A stretch of DNA of 59,192 nucleotides, taken from Hydrogenophaga sp. (lineage in GTDB: Bacteria > Pseudomonadota > Gammaproteobacteria > Burkholderiales > Burkholderiaceae_C). The stretch covers positions 1 to 59,192 of the forward strand of contig JAUXNG010000096.1 of NCBI GenBank assembly GCA_030682835.1, read 5' to 3'. Of this stretch, positions 1-8,516 are shown in pieces; the stretch's first letter is position 1, and the number at the start of each line of letters is the position of its first letter. Below the pieces are notes generated by a model. That model did no database searches. It worked only from the letters and a program-made list of their open reading frames with translations, and was not told the origin of the DNA. Both the position numbers and the translations under genes were made by a program.

Positions 1-628
1 GAACGGACTCTTGCGCACCAGACGGTGCACGCCCGTTTCGGTGCGCAGCAGGCCGAAGGCGTAGTCACCCTCGATCTTGATCGTGGCGCCCTTGATGCCG
101 GCGGTGTCGCCCGCCGTCTCGTCTTCGATCGTGACGGCGAAGCCCTTGCGCTCGGCGTAACGCACGTACTGGCGCAGCAGCATGCTGGCCCAGTCGCAGG
201 CCTCGGTGCCGCCCGCGCCCGCCTGAATGTCCAGGAAGCAGTTGAGCGGGTCGGCCGGGTTGTTGAACATCCGGCGGAATTCGAGCTTTTCCACCTCGGC
301 GGCCACCTTGGCGGCCTCGCCCTCGATGGTGATCAGCCCGGCGTCGTCACCGTCGGACTCCGACATCTCGAACAATTCGGTGTTGTCGGACAGGTCGTTC
401 GTGAGCCGGTCCAGCACCACCACCACGTCTTCCAGCGATTTCTTCTCACGGCCCAGGTCTTGCGCCCGCTTGGGGTCGTTCCAGACCGTCGGGTCTTCCA
501 GCGCGGACTCGACTTCCTTCAGCTTCGATGCCTTGGCATCGTAGTCAAAGATACCTCCGGAGCTCGACCACGCGGGTGGTCAGGTCTTCGAGCTGGCTTC
601 GGATGGCGTTGCTGCGTTCGGCTTCCAT
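1..628 (-). CDS. prfB: Peptide chain release factor 2 (RF2), N-terminal part, with programmed +1 frameshift
   Basis: RF2 ends translation at UGA and UAA. The gene starts at ATG 628 and runs off the window at position 1, so only about 208 residues of the usual 365 or so are present and the C-terminal GGQ region lies outside. The zero frame reads 27 codons and stops at an in-frame TGA (547-545). The +1 frame then continues as [13 protein letters not shown], typical of RF2 domain 1, and later shows [19 protein letters not shown], the conserved start of the RF core. A purine-rich GAAGGATCC lies just before the start. The alpha/beta hydrolase gene is upstream on the same strand. The frameshift makes a simple ORF scan miss this gene. 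Confidence 0.96.
541..560 (-). promoter_or_regulatory. prfB programmed +1 frameshift site
   Basis: On the minus strand the sequence reads GGAGGTATCTTTGAC. It has an internal Shine-Dalgarno-like GGAGG (558-554), then the slippery CTT followed by a TGA stop and a C (550-544). This is the classical RF2 autoregulation signal: when RF2 is scarce the ribosome pauses at the UGA and slips from CTT to TTT, skipping one base. The spacing of GGAGG to the slippery codon matches the Escherichia coli arrangement. Confidence 0.96.
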
Positions 629-728
629 GGGGGATCCTTCTGTGTCGGCGGGTACGGATGAGGGGGCGGTCGCCGGTCGTTCGCATGGGATGCGGTGCCG
701 GGACGAAACCGCGATTTTCTCACGTCCC

Positions 729-745
729 CGCCCGCTGGGCGGGCG
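729..745. other. GC hairpin between hydrolase gene and prfB
   Basis: A perfect 7-bp inverted repeat CGCCCGC/GCGGGCG with a 3-nt loop follows the hydrolase stop on its downstream side. There is no T-run, so it is at best a weak or Rho-assisted terminator, or an mRNA-stabilising 3' end. Confidence 0.4.
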
Positions 746-776
746 CGCCGCCAGAGAAGGTGGTGCTGCGGGGCGT

Positions 777-1694
777 TCAGGCCAGGAATGACTCGATCAT
801 CCGGGCCAGCAGCTGCGGCTGGTCGTGGTGCATCATGTGGCCGGCGTCTGGCACCACCTCGTTGCGCAACTGCGGCACGACCTTCATGCGCTCATGGAAT
901 TCGTCGAGCGTGAACCGGTCTTTCCACCACTGGCCCAGACTGTCGTCGCTGGCGGTGACGGAGAGCACCGGCGCGCTGATGCGGCCAAAGATCTCCTGGG
1001 CCTCGTCCACGCGGTATAGCTGGGCGCTGACCACCTTGTGTGCCGCGTCCCCCAGAATTTCCCACTGGCCCTGCGCGTTGGGCGCGGCCCACTGGCGGGC
1101 CAGCCATTCGGCCTTGTCGGCGGGCAGGCGGCGGTTGGTCTTCATCAGGCGCCGCGCCACGGCATCCACCGATTCGTAGGCTTTGAGCGCGCTGTCACCC
1201 AGGTGCAGCGCCTTGAGTTCGTCCATCCACTGGGCGTAGCGCCCGGGTGCCTGGGCCGGTCGGGTGGCGGGCATCCCAAAACCTTCCAGGTTGACGAGAC
1301 GGCGGATGCGCTGCGGGCGCACACCGCTGTAGACCATGGCCACGTTGCCGCCCATGCTGTGGCCCACCAGATCCACCGGGATGCCGGGTGCGTAGTGGTC
1401 GAGCAGGGTGTCGAGGTCGGCCAGGTAGTCGGGGAACCAGTAGCTGTCCACCGGCGCGCTGGCGCGGGTCAGGCCGAAGCCGCGCCAGTCGGGCGCGATG
1501 ATCCAGCGCGATGCTTGCAGCGCGTCCACCATGAACTGCCAGGAGGCGGACACGTCCATCCAGCCGTGCACCAGCACCAGCGGTGGCAGGGCAGGACTGG
1601 GCTCGCCCCAGACGCGGACGTGATAGGACAGGTGCCGCACGGCGATGTGTTCGCTGCGCGCAGGCTTGAGGGCTTGGTACATTCGCCGGATCAT
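777..1694 (-). CDS. Alpha/beta-fold hydrolase
   Basis: A 305-residue cytoplasmic hydrolase. It has the oxyanion-side motif LVHGWMD (residues 41-47), the nucleophile elbow GHSMGG with Ser113, a likely acid in the segment SVTASDDSLG, and the catalytic His near 286 in PDAGHMMHHD. The full Ser-Asp-His triad is thus visible. The substrate cannot be told from sequence; family members are esterases, lipases, epoxide hydrolases and haloalkane dehalogenases. A second ATG four codons in (MYQALKP) is an alternative start. It is divergent from the acyl-CoA synthetase gene with only 23 bases between the starts, so the two promoters must overlap. Confidence 0.85.
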   Translation of the reverse strand: MIRRMYQALKPARSEHIAVRHLSYHVRVWGEPSPALPPLVLVHGWMDVSASWQFMVDALQASRWIIAPDWRGFGLTRASAPVDSYWFPDYLADLDTLLDHYAPGIPVDLVGHSMGGNVAMVYSGVRPQRIRRLVNLEGFGMPATRPAQAPGRYAQWMDELKALHLGDSALKAYESVDAVARRLMKTNRRLPADKAEWLARQWAAPNAQGQWEILGDAAHKVVSAQLYRVDEAQEIFGRISAPVLSVTASDDSLGQWWKDRFTLDEFHERMKVVPQLRNEVVPDAGHMMHHDQPQLLARMIESFLA

Positions 1695-1717
1695 AGAGAA
1701 CGAGACGGAGACAAGCG

Positions 1718-3523
1718 ATGGTCAGGAGTCAAGGCAGAGACAAGGCGTCGCCCGCACGTGGGCGGGCCAACCGGTCAGGACAGGCATCGGCAAGCGATGG
1801 CTATGGCGCACTGCACAGCAGCTTTCGCTGGGCCGTGCCCGAGCACTTCAACATGGCCGAGGTGTGCATGCGCCGCTGGGCGGCCGACCCGGCAGTGGCC
1901 CGGCAGACCGCGGTGATCGCGTGCGCGCCCGACCAGCCCGACCGCCACCACAGCTATGCCGAGTTGCAGGACCAGGCCAACAGGCTGTCCCACGCGCTGA
2001 CGGCGCTGGGCGTGCGCCGCGGCGACCGCGTGGCCATTGTTCTGCCGCAGCGTTTCGAGACCGCGGTGGCGTACATGGCGGTACTGCAGATGGGGGCTGT
2101 GGGTATGCCGCTGTCACAGCTGTTCGGCCCGGAGGCGCTCGCCTTCCGCCTGCACGACAGCGAGGCTGTGGCCGCCATCTGCGACGCAAGCACCTGTCAG
2201 GCCCTGCAGGCCGTGGCGGCCGACTGCCCGCTGCTGTCCAGCGTGATCGCGGTGGACGCGGCTGCGACCAGCGCGGCGCTCGACTGGGCACCCTTGCTGG
2301 CGCAGCAGCCCGGCCATTTTCAGGTCGTGCCCACCCGCGCCGACGAGCCAGCGGTGCTGATCTACACCAGTGGCACCACGGGCAATCCCAAGGGTGCGCT
2401 GATTCCGCACCGCGCGCTCATCGGCAACCTGACGGGTTTTGTGTGTAGCCAGAACTGGTTTGGTTTCGACCCGTTCGACGCGTCGGTGGCGTCAGAGGCG
2501 GTCTTCTGGTCGCCGGCGGACTGGGCCTGGACCGGCGGCCTGATGGATGCCTTGCTGCCCACCCTGTATTTCGGGCGCCCCATCGTGGGCTACAACGGCC
2601 GCTTCAGCCCGCAGACCGCGCTGGAACTGATGGAGCGTCACGCGGTCTCCCACACCTTCCTGTTTCCGACCGCGCTCAAGGCCATGATGAAAGCCTACCC
2701 GGCGCCGCGCGAACAGTTTCGCCTGCAGCTCCAGGGCCTCATGAGCGCTGGCGAGGCGGTGGGCGACGCGGTATTCGCCTATTGCCAGCAGCAGCTGGGG
2801 GTGACGGTCAATGAGATGTTCGGTCAGACGGAGATCAACTACATCGTGGGCAACTGCGCACGGCTGTACCCAGCCCGCCCGGGCTCCATGGGCAAAGGCT
2901 ACCCCGGCCACCGGGTGGCGGTGATCGACGATGCGGGGGACGAGTGCCCGGTGGGCGTTCCAGGTGACGTGGCCGTGCACCGGCTGGACATCCACGGTGA
3001 GCCAGACCCCATCTTTTTCCTAGGCTACTGGAAGAACGAAGCCTCGACCCGCGCCAAGTTCACTGGCGATCCGGCCAGCAGCTGGTGCCGCACCGGGGAC
3101 CTGGCCGTGCGCGATGCCGATGGCTATCTCTGGTACCAGGGGCGTGCAGATGATGTGTTCAAGGCTGCTGGCTACCGCATCGGGCCCAGCGAGATCGAGA
3201 ACTGCCTGGTGAAGCATCCGGCGGTGGCGAATGCCGCCGTGGTGCCCAAGCCCGACGCCGAGCGCGGCGCGGTGGTGAAGGCCTACGTGGTGCTCGCCCA
3301 GGAGTACCTGGCGAAGCAGCCGGAACGCACGGACACGGGTTTTCTGCAGAGACTGACCGCCGAGCTGCAGGCGCACGTCAAGGGCAAGCTGGCGCCCTAT
3401 GAATACCCGAAAGAGATCGAGTTTGTCGATTCCCTGCCCATGACCACCACCGGCAAGGTGCAGCGGCGCGTGCTGCGCCTGCAGGAAGAGGCCCGCCATC
3501 AAGCACAACAGGGACGGGCCTGA
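1718..3523 (+). CDS. AMP-forming acyl-CoA synthetase (acetyl-CoA synthetase-like)
   Basis: A 601-residue member of the ANL adenylating superfamily, which makes acyl-CoA from a carboxylate, ATP and CoA through an acyl-AMP. The P-loop-like A3 motif YTSGTTGNPKG lies near residue 216, the A8 hinge GRADDVFKAAGYRIG near residue 475, and the C-terminal catalytic-lysine region TTTGKVQRR near the end. Length and A8 motif resemble acetate/propionate or medium-chain synthetases; the acid is not determinable. The ATG at 1718 follows a GGAG at good spacing. No other in-frame start precedes the conserved FRWAVPEHFN segment, so about 30 poorly conserved N-terminal residues are accepted. Divergent from the hydrolase. 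Confidence 0.88.
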   Translation: MVRSQGRDKASPARGRANRSGQASASDGYGALHSSFRWAVPEHFNMAEVCMRRWAADPAVARQTAVIACAPDQPDRHHSYAELQDQANRLSHALTALGVRRGDRVAIVLPQRFETAVAYMAVLQMGAVGMPLSQLFGPEALAFRLHDSEAVAAICDASTCQALQAVAADCPLLSSVIAVDAAATSAALDWAPLLAQQPGHFQVVPTRADEPAVLIYTSGTTGNPKGALIPHRALIGNLTGFVCSQNWFGFDPFDASVASEAVFWSPADWAWTGGLMDALLPTLYFGRPIVGYNGRFSPQTALELMERHAVSHTFLFPTALKAMMKAYPAPREQFRLQLQGLMSAGEAVGDAVFAYCQQQLGVTVNEMFGQTEINYIVGNCARLYPARPGSMGKGYPGHRVAVIDDAGDECPVGVPGDVAVHRLDIHGEPDPIFFLGYWKNEASTRAKFTGDPASSWCRTGDLAVRDADGYLWYQGRADDVFKAAGYRIGPSEIENCLVKHPAVANAAVVPKPDAERGAVVKAYVVLAQEYLAKQPERTDTGFLQRLTAELQAHVKGKLAPYEYPKEIEFVDSLPMTTTGKVQRRVLRLQEEARHQAQQGRA

Positions 3524-3550
3524 CGGCGCGTCCCTGTTGAGGCGTTGAGA

Positions 3551-3578
3551 GCAGCGCGCGCCAGCCGGCGCGCGCTGC
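3551..3578. terminator. GC-rich hairpin between convergent genes
   Basis: A perfect 12-bp stem (GCAGCGCGCGCC / GGCGCGCGCTGC) with a 4-nt loop sits between the ends of the acyl-CoA synthetase gene and the convergent OmpA-like gene. It has no T-run on either strand, so it is a probable bidirectional transcript end rather than a textbook intrinsic terminator. Confidence 0.6.
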
Positions 3579-3597
3579 GGTCATCGGATGGCCGTGA

Positions 3598-4281
3598 TCA
3601 GCGGGCGGCCTGCTGGGCGGGTTCCGCCACGTAGATCTCCACACGGCGGTTCTTGGCGCGGCCTGCGGTCGTGTTGTTATCAGCCACAGGCTCGCGCGCG
3701 CCACGTCCGTCGGTGCCGATGCGGGTGGCGGCGACACCGCGCGAGATCAGGTAGTCGCGCGCGCTGTTGGCGCGGTCCAGCGACAGCGGGTTGTTGATCG
3801 CATCGCTGCCCGTGCTGTCGGTGTGCCCGATGATGCTCACCGAGGTGGCGGGGTTTGCATTGAGCGTGCCCGCGAACTGGTTCAGCACACCGGCAAAGTC
3901 CGACTTGATGTTGGAGCGGCCCACGTCGAACGAAATGTCAGCCGGGATGTCGAGCTTCAGGCGGTTGTCTGCCGTCTGGCTCACCGCCACGCCGGTGCCG
4001 GCGGTGGCACGCTCCATGGCTGCCTTCTGGTCCTGCATTTTCTGCGACCACACATAGCCACCGGCTGCGCCCACCGCGCCACCGAGCACGGCACCGCGCG
4101 TGGCCCCCTTGGAACCCCCTGTGACGCCCCCGAGTACTGCGCCCGCCAGTGCACCAATGCCTGCGCCTTTGGCGGAGTCTTCCTGGGTCTGGCTCATGTT
4201 GGCGCAGCCGGTCAGGGCGATGGCTCCCGCTACGGAAACGGCCAGAAAACTGCGGGTGAAGAGGCGAGTGGTCTTGTTCAT
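3598..4281 (-). CDS. OmpA-family outer-membrane lipoprotein with glycine-zipper region
   Basis: A 227-residue lipoprotein. The signal peptide ends in the lipobox LTGC with lipidated Cys26. Residues about 38-80 are Gly/Ala-rich (GAGIGALAGAVLGGVTGG), a glycine-zipper type membrane segment. The C-terminal half (about 110-222) is an OmpA peptidoglycan-binding domain, with IGHTDSTGS and the terminal NRRVEIYV motif. The YiaD/Pal class anchors the outer membrane non-covalently to peptidoglycan. It stands alone, convergent with the acyl-CoA synthetase gene and divergent from the aldo/keto reductase gene. Function beyond envelope tethering is inferred. Confidence 0.9.
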   Translation of the reverse strand: MNKTTRLFTRSFLAVSVAGAIALTGCANMSQTQEDSAKGAGIGALAGAVLGGVTGGSKGATRGAVLGGAVGAAGGYVWSQKMQDQKAAMERATAGTGVAVSQTADNRLKLDIPADISFDVGRSNIKSDFAGVLNQFAGTLNANPATSVSIIGHTDSTGSDAINNPLSLDRANSARDYLISRGVAATRIGTDGRGAREPVADNNTTAGRAKNRRVEIYVAEPAQQAAR

Positions 4282-4436
4282 GTGATGCTCCTGAAAGGGC
4301 TGTGCCCTGAAAACGCTGAGTCAATGCGGGCCCGCCTGTTGCTGGTGTGACCACCATGCATGAGCGATGCCCTCTAAACTTATAACCCGCCGGTGTGCAT
4401 TGACCACCCTTTCAACACAAACTTACAAACATTTGC

Positions 4437-5489
4437 ATGAAAACATCTCCACTTGGCACGAGTTCGTTGCAAGTAACGAGCATTTGTCTCGGGACCATGA
4501 CATTTGGCGAGCAGGTCAATGAGGCCGACGCGCATGCGATCCTCGACCGTTCCTTCGAACGTGGCGTGAATTTCCTGGATGCGGCGGAGATGTATTCCGT
4601 GCCCGCCCGGGCCGAAACCTGTGGTTCCACTGAATCCATCCTGGGCAACTGGTTCGCGAAGACGCCCGGGGCACGGCAGAAGCTGGTGCTGGCGACCAAG
4701 GTGGCAGGCCCCTCGCGCGGCATGCCCTGGATTCGCGGTGAAAACGCGGGCGTGAGCAAGGCCGAAATCATCAAGGCCTGCGAAGGCAGCCTGCGCCGCC
4801 TGCAGACCGATGTGATCGACCTGTACCAGATCCACTGGCCGGCGCGCAACGTGCCCGCCTTCGGCGCCGTGTACTTCGACCCGTCGAAAGACAAACCCTG
4901 CGCGTCGATCCATGAGCAGCTGGACGCCATGGCCGAACTGGTGAAGGCCGGCAAGGTGCGCGCCATCGGCCTGTCCAACGAGACCTCTTACGGCGTGCAC
5001 GAATTCGTTCGCCTGGCCGAGCAGCACGGCCTGCCGCGGGTGGACACGGTGCAGAACCCCTATTGCCTGATCAACCGCAGCTACGAGAACGGGCTGGACG
5101 AAACCTGCCACCGCCTGGGTGTGTCGCTGCTGGCCTACTCGCCACTGGGCTTCGGCCTGCTCACCGGCAAGTACGACGCCACCGGCCTGGTGGGCGATGC
5201 CGGGCGCATGGCACTTTATGAATCGATGCGCAAGCAGCGCTGGGGCCGACCTGAAGCGCTGGACGCCGCGCGCCGCTACAACACCCTGGCACGCGACCAC
5301 GGCCTGACCCCCACGCAACTGGCACTGGCCTTCTGCTACACCAACTGGCGCGTGGCCAGCACCATCATTGGCGTGACCTCGCTGACGCAGCTGGACGAGT
5401 GCCTGGACGCTTGGGACACACAACTTTCGCCCGAACTGCTGGCCCAGATCGACAAGATCCGCTGGGAACTGCGCGACCCCGCTCAATGA
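4437..5489 (+). CDS. tas: NADP(H)-dependent aldo/keto reductase, Tas type
   Basis: A 350-residue aldo/keto reductase with a TIM-barrel fold. The catalytic tetrad is complete: Asp48, Tyr53 (DAAEMY), Lys88 (LATK) and His133 (YQIHW). The N-terminus LGTMTFGEQVNEADAH and the segments VAGPSRG, GLSNETSYGV and YSPLGFGLLTGKYD closely follow E. coli Tas. The physiological substrate is unknown; Tas is known for suppressing tyrosine auxotrophy of starving cells. Single gene, followed by a dispersed GC-rich repeat. Confidence 0.88.
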   Translation: MKTSPLGTSSLQVTSICLGTMTFGEQVNEADAHAILDRSFERGVNFLDAAEMYSVPARAETCGSTESILGNWFAKTPGARQKLVLATKVAGPSRGMPWIRGENAGVSKAEIIKACEGSLRRLQTDVIDLYQIHWPARNVPAFGAVYFDPSKDKPCASIHEQLDAMAELVKAGKVRAIGLSNETSYGVHEFVRLAEQHGLPRVDTVQNPYCLINRSYENGLDETCHRLGVSLLAYSPLGFGLLTGKYDATGLVGDAGRMALYESMRKQRWGRPEALDAARRYNTLARDHGLTPTQLALAFCYTNWRVASTIIGVTSLTQLDECLDAWDTQLSPELLAQIDKIRWELRDPAQ

Positions 5490-5524
5490 CGCCACAACGC
5501 CGTGCGCGAGGGGGAGTCGTTCAG

Positions 5525-5630
5525 AGGCGCCGGGGAACTGGCTTCGCCAGGCCACAGGCGCCGTCCCCCCTCCCAGCGCTGAAAGCGCGCCAGAGAGGGG
5601 GGAAGCCGTGAAACGGCGCAGGGGGGAGTG
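5525..5630. repeat. Dispersed GC-rich intergenic repeat, copy R1
   Basis: Begins with GGGGAACTGGCTTCGCCAGG and then carries alternating runs of C and G (CCCCCCTCC, GAGAGGGGGG, GCAGGGGGGAG) that can pair. The opening AACTGGCTYCGCCAGG matches copy R3 at 47456 and, with a few changes, copy R2 at 7830. The 3' end reads, in reverse complement, CTCCCCCCTGCGCCGTTTC, like copy R4 at 49677. It ends inside the start region of ybaK. Confidence 0.65.
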
Positions 5631-6108
5631 CCATATTTCCGAAACGCCTGCCACAGCCTGGCTGAAGGGGCATGGGGTGGCATTTACCGAGCATCCTTAC
5701 GAGTACCTGGAGCGTGGCGGTGCGCAGCACAGCGCACAGGTGCTCGGGCTGGACCCGTTTGCGGTGGTGAAGACGCTGATCATGCAGGACGAGCGGGCGC
5801 GGCCGCTGGCGGTGCTGATGCATGGCAACCGAACGGTGTCGACGAAGAACCTGGCGCGGCAGATCGGCGTGAAGTCGGTGGAGCCCTGCAAGCCCGAGGT
5901 GGCGAACCGGCACAGCGGGTACCTGGTGGGCGGCACCTCGCCGTTCGGCCTGAAACGGGCCATGCCGGTTTGGGTGGAAGCCTCTGTGCTCGACCTGCCG
6001 GCGATCTGGATCAATGGCGGGCGGCGCGGCTTTCTGGTCGGGCTATCGCCCGCTGTGCTGAGCAGCCCGCTGGGCGCCAGGCCGGTGCATTGCGCGCTGG
6101 CAGAATAG
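5608..6108 (+). CDS. ybaK: YbaK/EbsC-family Cys-tRNA(Pro) deacylase
   Basis: A 166-residue trans-editing protein that hydrolyses cysteine wrongly attached to tRNA-Pro. The core is recognisable: ETPATAWLKGHGV, HPYEY, LGLDPFAVVKTLIM, the active-site lysine region VKTLIM, and GGTSPFGLKRAMPV. Length is normal (E. coli 159). The start is uncertain. The GTG at 5608, with GGGGGGAAG just upstream, gives the unusual leader MKRRRGECHI. An ATT at 5635 lies 6 nt after GGGGGGAG and would begin exactly at SETPAT, but ATT starts are rare. Both signals lie in or at the edge of a dispersed repeat. No ATG is available. Confidence 0.87.
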   Translation: MKRRRGECHISETPATAWLKGHGVAFTEHPYEYLERGGAQHSAQVLGLDPFAVVKTLIMQDERARPLAVLMHGNRTVSTKNLARQIGVKSVEPCKPEVANRHSGYLVGGTSPFGLKRAMPVWVEASVLDLPAIWINGGRRGFLVGLSPAVLSSPLGARPVHCALAE

Positions 6109-6165
6109 CGCACCGCCGGGGCCCGCTACACGGGTTTCGGGCCGACCCTCACACAGGAGTTTCAC

Positions 6166-6792
6166 TTGGAATCCGTCCTTCCGCTGCTGGCCGCCGTGGC
6201 TGCCTATCTGATCGGCTCGCTGTCGTTCGCCGTGCTCGTGAGCCGCGTCATGGGCCTGAACGACCCGCGCACTTATGGCAGCAAAAACCCGGGTGCCACC
6301 AATGTGCTGCGCTCGGGCAGCAAGGCCGCGGCCATCACCACCCTGATGCTGGACGCGCTCAAGGGCTGGGTGCCGGTGGTGGCCGTCAAGTGGTGGGGTG
6401 AGGCCTACGGCCTGGGTGACGGCACGGTGGCCCTGGTCGGGCTGGCCGCTTTCCTCGGGCACCTGTATCCGGTGTTCTTCCGCTTCCAGGGCGGCAAGGG
6501 CGTGGCCACGGCGGCCGGCGTGATCCTGGGCTTCGAGCCCTGGCTGGGGCTGGCGGCGCTGCTCACCTGGGTCATCGTGGCGTATTTCTTCCGTTATTCC
6601 TCGCTGGCCTCCATTGTCACCGCGGCGTTTGCGCCGGCCCATTACCTGTTTGGCGACCGCGTGGCGTGGAACGCGCCCGGCGTGATCGTGCTGAGTCTGG
6701 CCGTGATGGGGCTGCTGCTGGTGTGGCGCCACGCCGAGAACATCAACCGGCTGCTGGCCGGCAAGGAAAGCCGTCTGGGAGCCAAGAAATGA
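6166..6792 (+). CDS. plsY: Acyl-phosphate:glycerol-3-phosphate acyltransferase
   Basis: PlsY transfers an acyl group from acyl-phosphate to glycerol-3-phosphate, the first step of phospholipid synthesis, at the inner membrane. The 208-residue protein has about five hydrophobic segments and the three PlsY signatures: the SKNPGATNV loop, the [20 protein letters not shown] loop (GKGVAT) and a C-terminal HxxN-type segment (WRHAENINR). The start is TTG at 6166, supported by AGGAG at 6155-6159 with 6-nt spacing; the encoded N-terminus opens directly into the first membrane helix. The stop overlaps the next start (ATGA). Confidence 0.95.
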   Translation: MESVLPLLAAVAAYLIGSLSFAVLVSRVMGLNDPRTYGSKNPGATNVLRSGSKAAAITTLMLDALKGWVPVVAVKWWGEAYGLGDGTVALVGLAAFLGHLYPVFFRFQGGKGVATAAGVILGFEPWLGLAALLTWVIVAYFFRYSSLASIVTAAFAPAHYLFGDRVAWNAPGVIVLSLAVMGLLLVWRHAENINRLLAGKESRLGAKK

Positions 6793-7157
6793 GCCAGGAC
6801 ATTGTTCGCCACGGCATGGCTGCCCGCTACAGCGAAGCCGCCGTGTTCAACGGCGTTGTCTATCTCGCCGGCATGGTGCCCGAGCGGGGCGACACAGACA
6901 TCGCTGGACAGACGCGTGACGTGCTGGAGCAGGTGCAGCAGCGTCTGCTGGAAGCCGGCAGCGACAAATCGCGCATTCTGCGGGCGCAGATCTACCTGTC
7001 GGACATTGGAGAAATCGGCGCCATGAACGCCGTGTGGGATGCCTGGGTGGTGCCCGGCACCGCGCCACCGCGCGCCACGGTGCAGGCAGCACTGGCCGAC
7101 CCGGCTTGGAAAATCGAAATCGTGGTCACGGCCGCGCAGGCGGGGGCCGGCGCCTGA
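6789..7157 (+). CDS. RidA/YjgF-family imine deaminase-like protein
   Basis: A 122-residue Rid-family protein. RidA enzymes hydrolyse reactive enamines and imines (2-aminoacrylate) made by PLP enzymes. The signature Arg is present (Arg95 in APPRATVQ). The N-terminal segment [13 protein letters not shown] and the central [17 protein letters not shown] fit the family, here closer to the YjgH/Rid4-7 type than to classical RidA. The start ATG overlaps the plsY stop by 4 nt, so the two are translationally coupled. A longer upstream reading in the same frame is only a plsY shadow. Confidence 0.88.
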   Translation: MSQDIVRHGMAARYSEAAVFNGVVYLAGMVPERGDTDIAGQTRDVLEQVQQRLLEAGSDKSRILRAQIYLSDIGEIGAMNAVWDAWVVPGTAPPRATVQAALADPAWKIEIVVTAAQAGAGA

Positions 7158-7160
7158 CGC

Positions 7161-7805
7161 TCAGTACCGCTTGTCCAGCGTCAGCTGGTCATTGGTGCGC
7201 TGCATCTGGAAGCGCGTGAGAAAGCTGTTGCCCAGCAGCACATACGGCATGGCCTGCGGCAGCACGATGGCGGGCACTTCGTACACCAGCGCGTCGCCCA
7301 GCTTCACCGAATCCAGCCGCACCTGATAGCCCATCGCTGGCCCGTTGGCGGTGCTCACACGCACCTTCTGGCCTTGCTCGAAGGGAAGCCGTATGCGCCG
7401 GGCATCCGCTTCGCTCATCACGATCAGGGTGGCGCCGGTGTCCACCATGAACTGCACGGACCGGCCGTTGATCTGGCCGGCCGGCATGAAATGCCCCTGG
7501 CTGTCGGCGGTAAGCACGATCCGTCGCGATCCGCCATGGCCCGCCGAACGTCCCACACTCACCGGTGCATCGCCCACCTGCAGCGACTGTCGCTGCCCGT
7601 CGATTTCGAGCACGGCGCTCTCGCCCTGCGTGCTCAGCAGCTTCACGCCCTGGTGTGACTGCCCGGCCGACAGAAAGCGGGGCGCTGCGCCATCAATGAC
7701 GACCAGCGCCTTGCTCCCCGACACGCCCGTGAGCGCGACGGACTGGGCAAGAGCGACCAGCGGTGCGAGCCCCAGAAAAGCAGCGAGCAGAAGACGCAGT
7801 GGCAT
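7161..7805 (-). CDS. Secreted retropepsin-like aspartic protease (TIGR02281 type)
   Basis: A 214-residue protein with a Sec signal peptide (MPLRLLLAAFLGLAPLVALA) and a single C-terminal retropepsin-like domain. The active-site motif is FMVDTGAT with Asp122, followed by VMSEADARRI and a C-terminal LLGNSFLTRF motif (the hydrophobic-hydrophobic-Gly of clan AA proteases). A single domain implies a homodimer, as in retroviral proteases. It is probably periplasmic or membrane-associated; the substrate is unknown. Convergent with the Rid gene, 3 bases apart. A much longer upstream in-frame reading has no signal-peptide start and crosses a repeat, so ATG 7805 is preferred. Confidence 0.85.
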   Translation of the reverse strand: MPLRLLLAAFLGLAPLVALAQSVALTGVSGSKALVVIDGAAPRFLSAGQSHQGVKLLSTQGESAVLEIDGQRQSLQVGDAPVSVGRSAGHGGSRRIVLTADSQGHFMPAGQINGRSVQFMVDTGATLIVMSEADARRIRLPFEQGQKVRVSTANGPAMGYQVRLDSVKLGDALVYEVPAIVLPQAMPYVLLGNSFLTRFQMQRTNDQLTLDKRY

Positions 7806-7825
7806 GAGGTGTCTGTTTCCAGGGC

Positions 7826-7986
7826 GCAGCGGAACCGGCTCTGCCGGGTCGACAACGCCGCCCCCTTGAGGGGGTGACGCGCGCAGCGCGGTGCGGGGGT
7901 GTTCTACCGCCCTCCGCCGGGCCGCCCCAAGGCGGGTGCACCCCCTTGAGGGGCAGTGACCCGCGAAGCGGCGGAGCGTGGGGGCA
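7826..7986. repeat. Dispersed GC-rich intergenic repeat, copy R2 (double)
   Basis: Starts with GCGGAACCGGCTCTGCCGGG, then has CCCCCTTGAGGGGGTGACGC, a GCGCGCAGCGCGG stem and GGGGGTG. A second, shorter module follows (CCCCCTTGAGGGGCAGTGAC at 7941-7960, ending CGTGGGGGCAC). CCCCTTGAGGGG-TGACGCGCG recurs in copy R3 at 47489. It occupies nearly all of the gap between yajQ and the protease gene. Confidence 0.7.
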
Positions 7987-7989
7987 CGG

Positions 7990-8475
7990 TCACTCCCTGA
8001 AGTTGTCAAAGGTGAGTGGCAGGTCTTTCATCTCGCTGCGGATCAGGGCCATGGCCGCCTGCAGGTCGTCGCGCTTGGCGCCGGTCACGCGCACGGCGTC
8101 ACCCTGAATGGCGGCCTGCACCTTCATCTTGCTGGCCTTGATGGCCTGCTGGATCTTCTTGCCGTCTTCACTGCTGACGCCGTTCTTGACCTTGATGACC
8201 TGCTTGACCTTGTCGCCGCCCATCTTCTCGACCTTGCCCACGTCGAGAAAGCGCACGTCCACGCCGCGCTTGGTCAGCTTGTTGCGCAGGATGTCTTCCA
8301 CCTGCTGGAGCTGGAAGTCGGCGTCACCCAGGAGGGTGATGTCCTTGTCCTTGAGTTCGATGCCGGCGCTGGTGCCTTTGAAATCGAAACGGGTGCCGAT
8401 TTCCTTGGCCGTGTTCTCCACGGCGTTTTTCACTTCCACGAAATCGGCTTCGAGCTTGGTGTCGAAAGTAGGCAT
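7990..8475 (-). CDS. yajQ: YajQ family cyclic di-GMP/nucleic-acid-binding protein
   Basis: A 161-residue protein of the full usual length. It begins [20 protein letters not shown] and contains [20 protein letters not shown] and [20 protein letters not shown], the signatures of the YajQ fold (two ferredoxin-like domains). Homologues bind c-di-GMP or RNA and act with transcription regulators. Divergent from murB with 41 bases between the starts. A single cytoplasmic gene with no operon partner; the dispersed repeat R2 follows. Confidence 0.93.
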   Translation of the reverse strand: MPTFDTKLEADFVEVKNAVENTAKEIGTRFDFKGTSAGIELKDKDITLLGDADFQLQQVEDILRNKLTKRGVDVRFLDVGKVEKMGGDKVKQVIKVKNGVSSEDGKKIQQAIKASKMKVQAAIQGDAVRVTGAKRDDLQAAMALIRSEMKDLPLTFDNFRE

Positions 8476-8516
8476 GAGGGTAGGGGTCCACAGAGGGTGA
8501 ATGAGACAATCGGACG

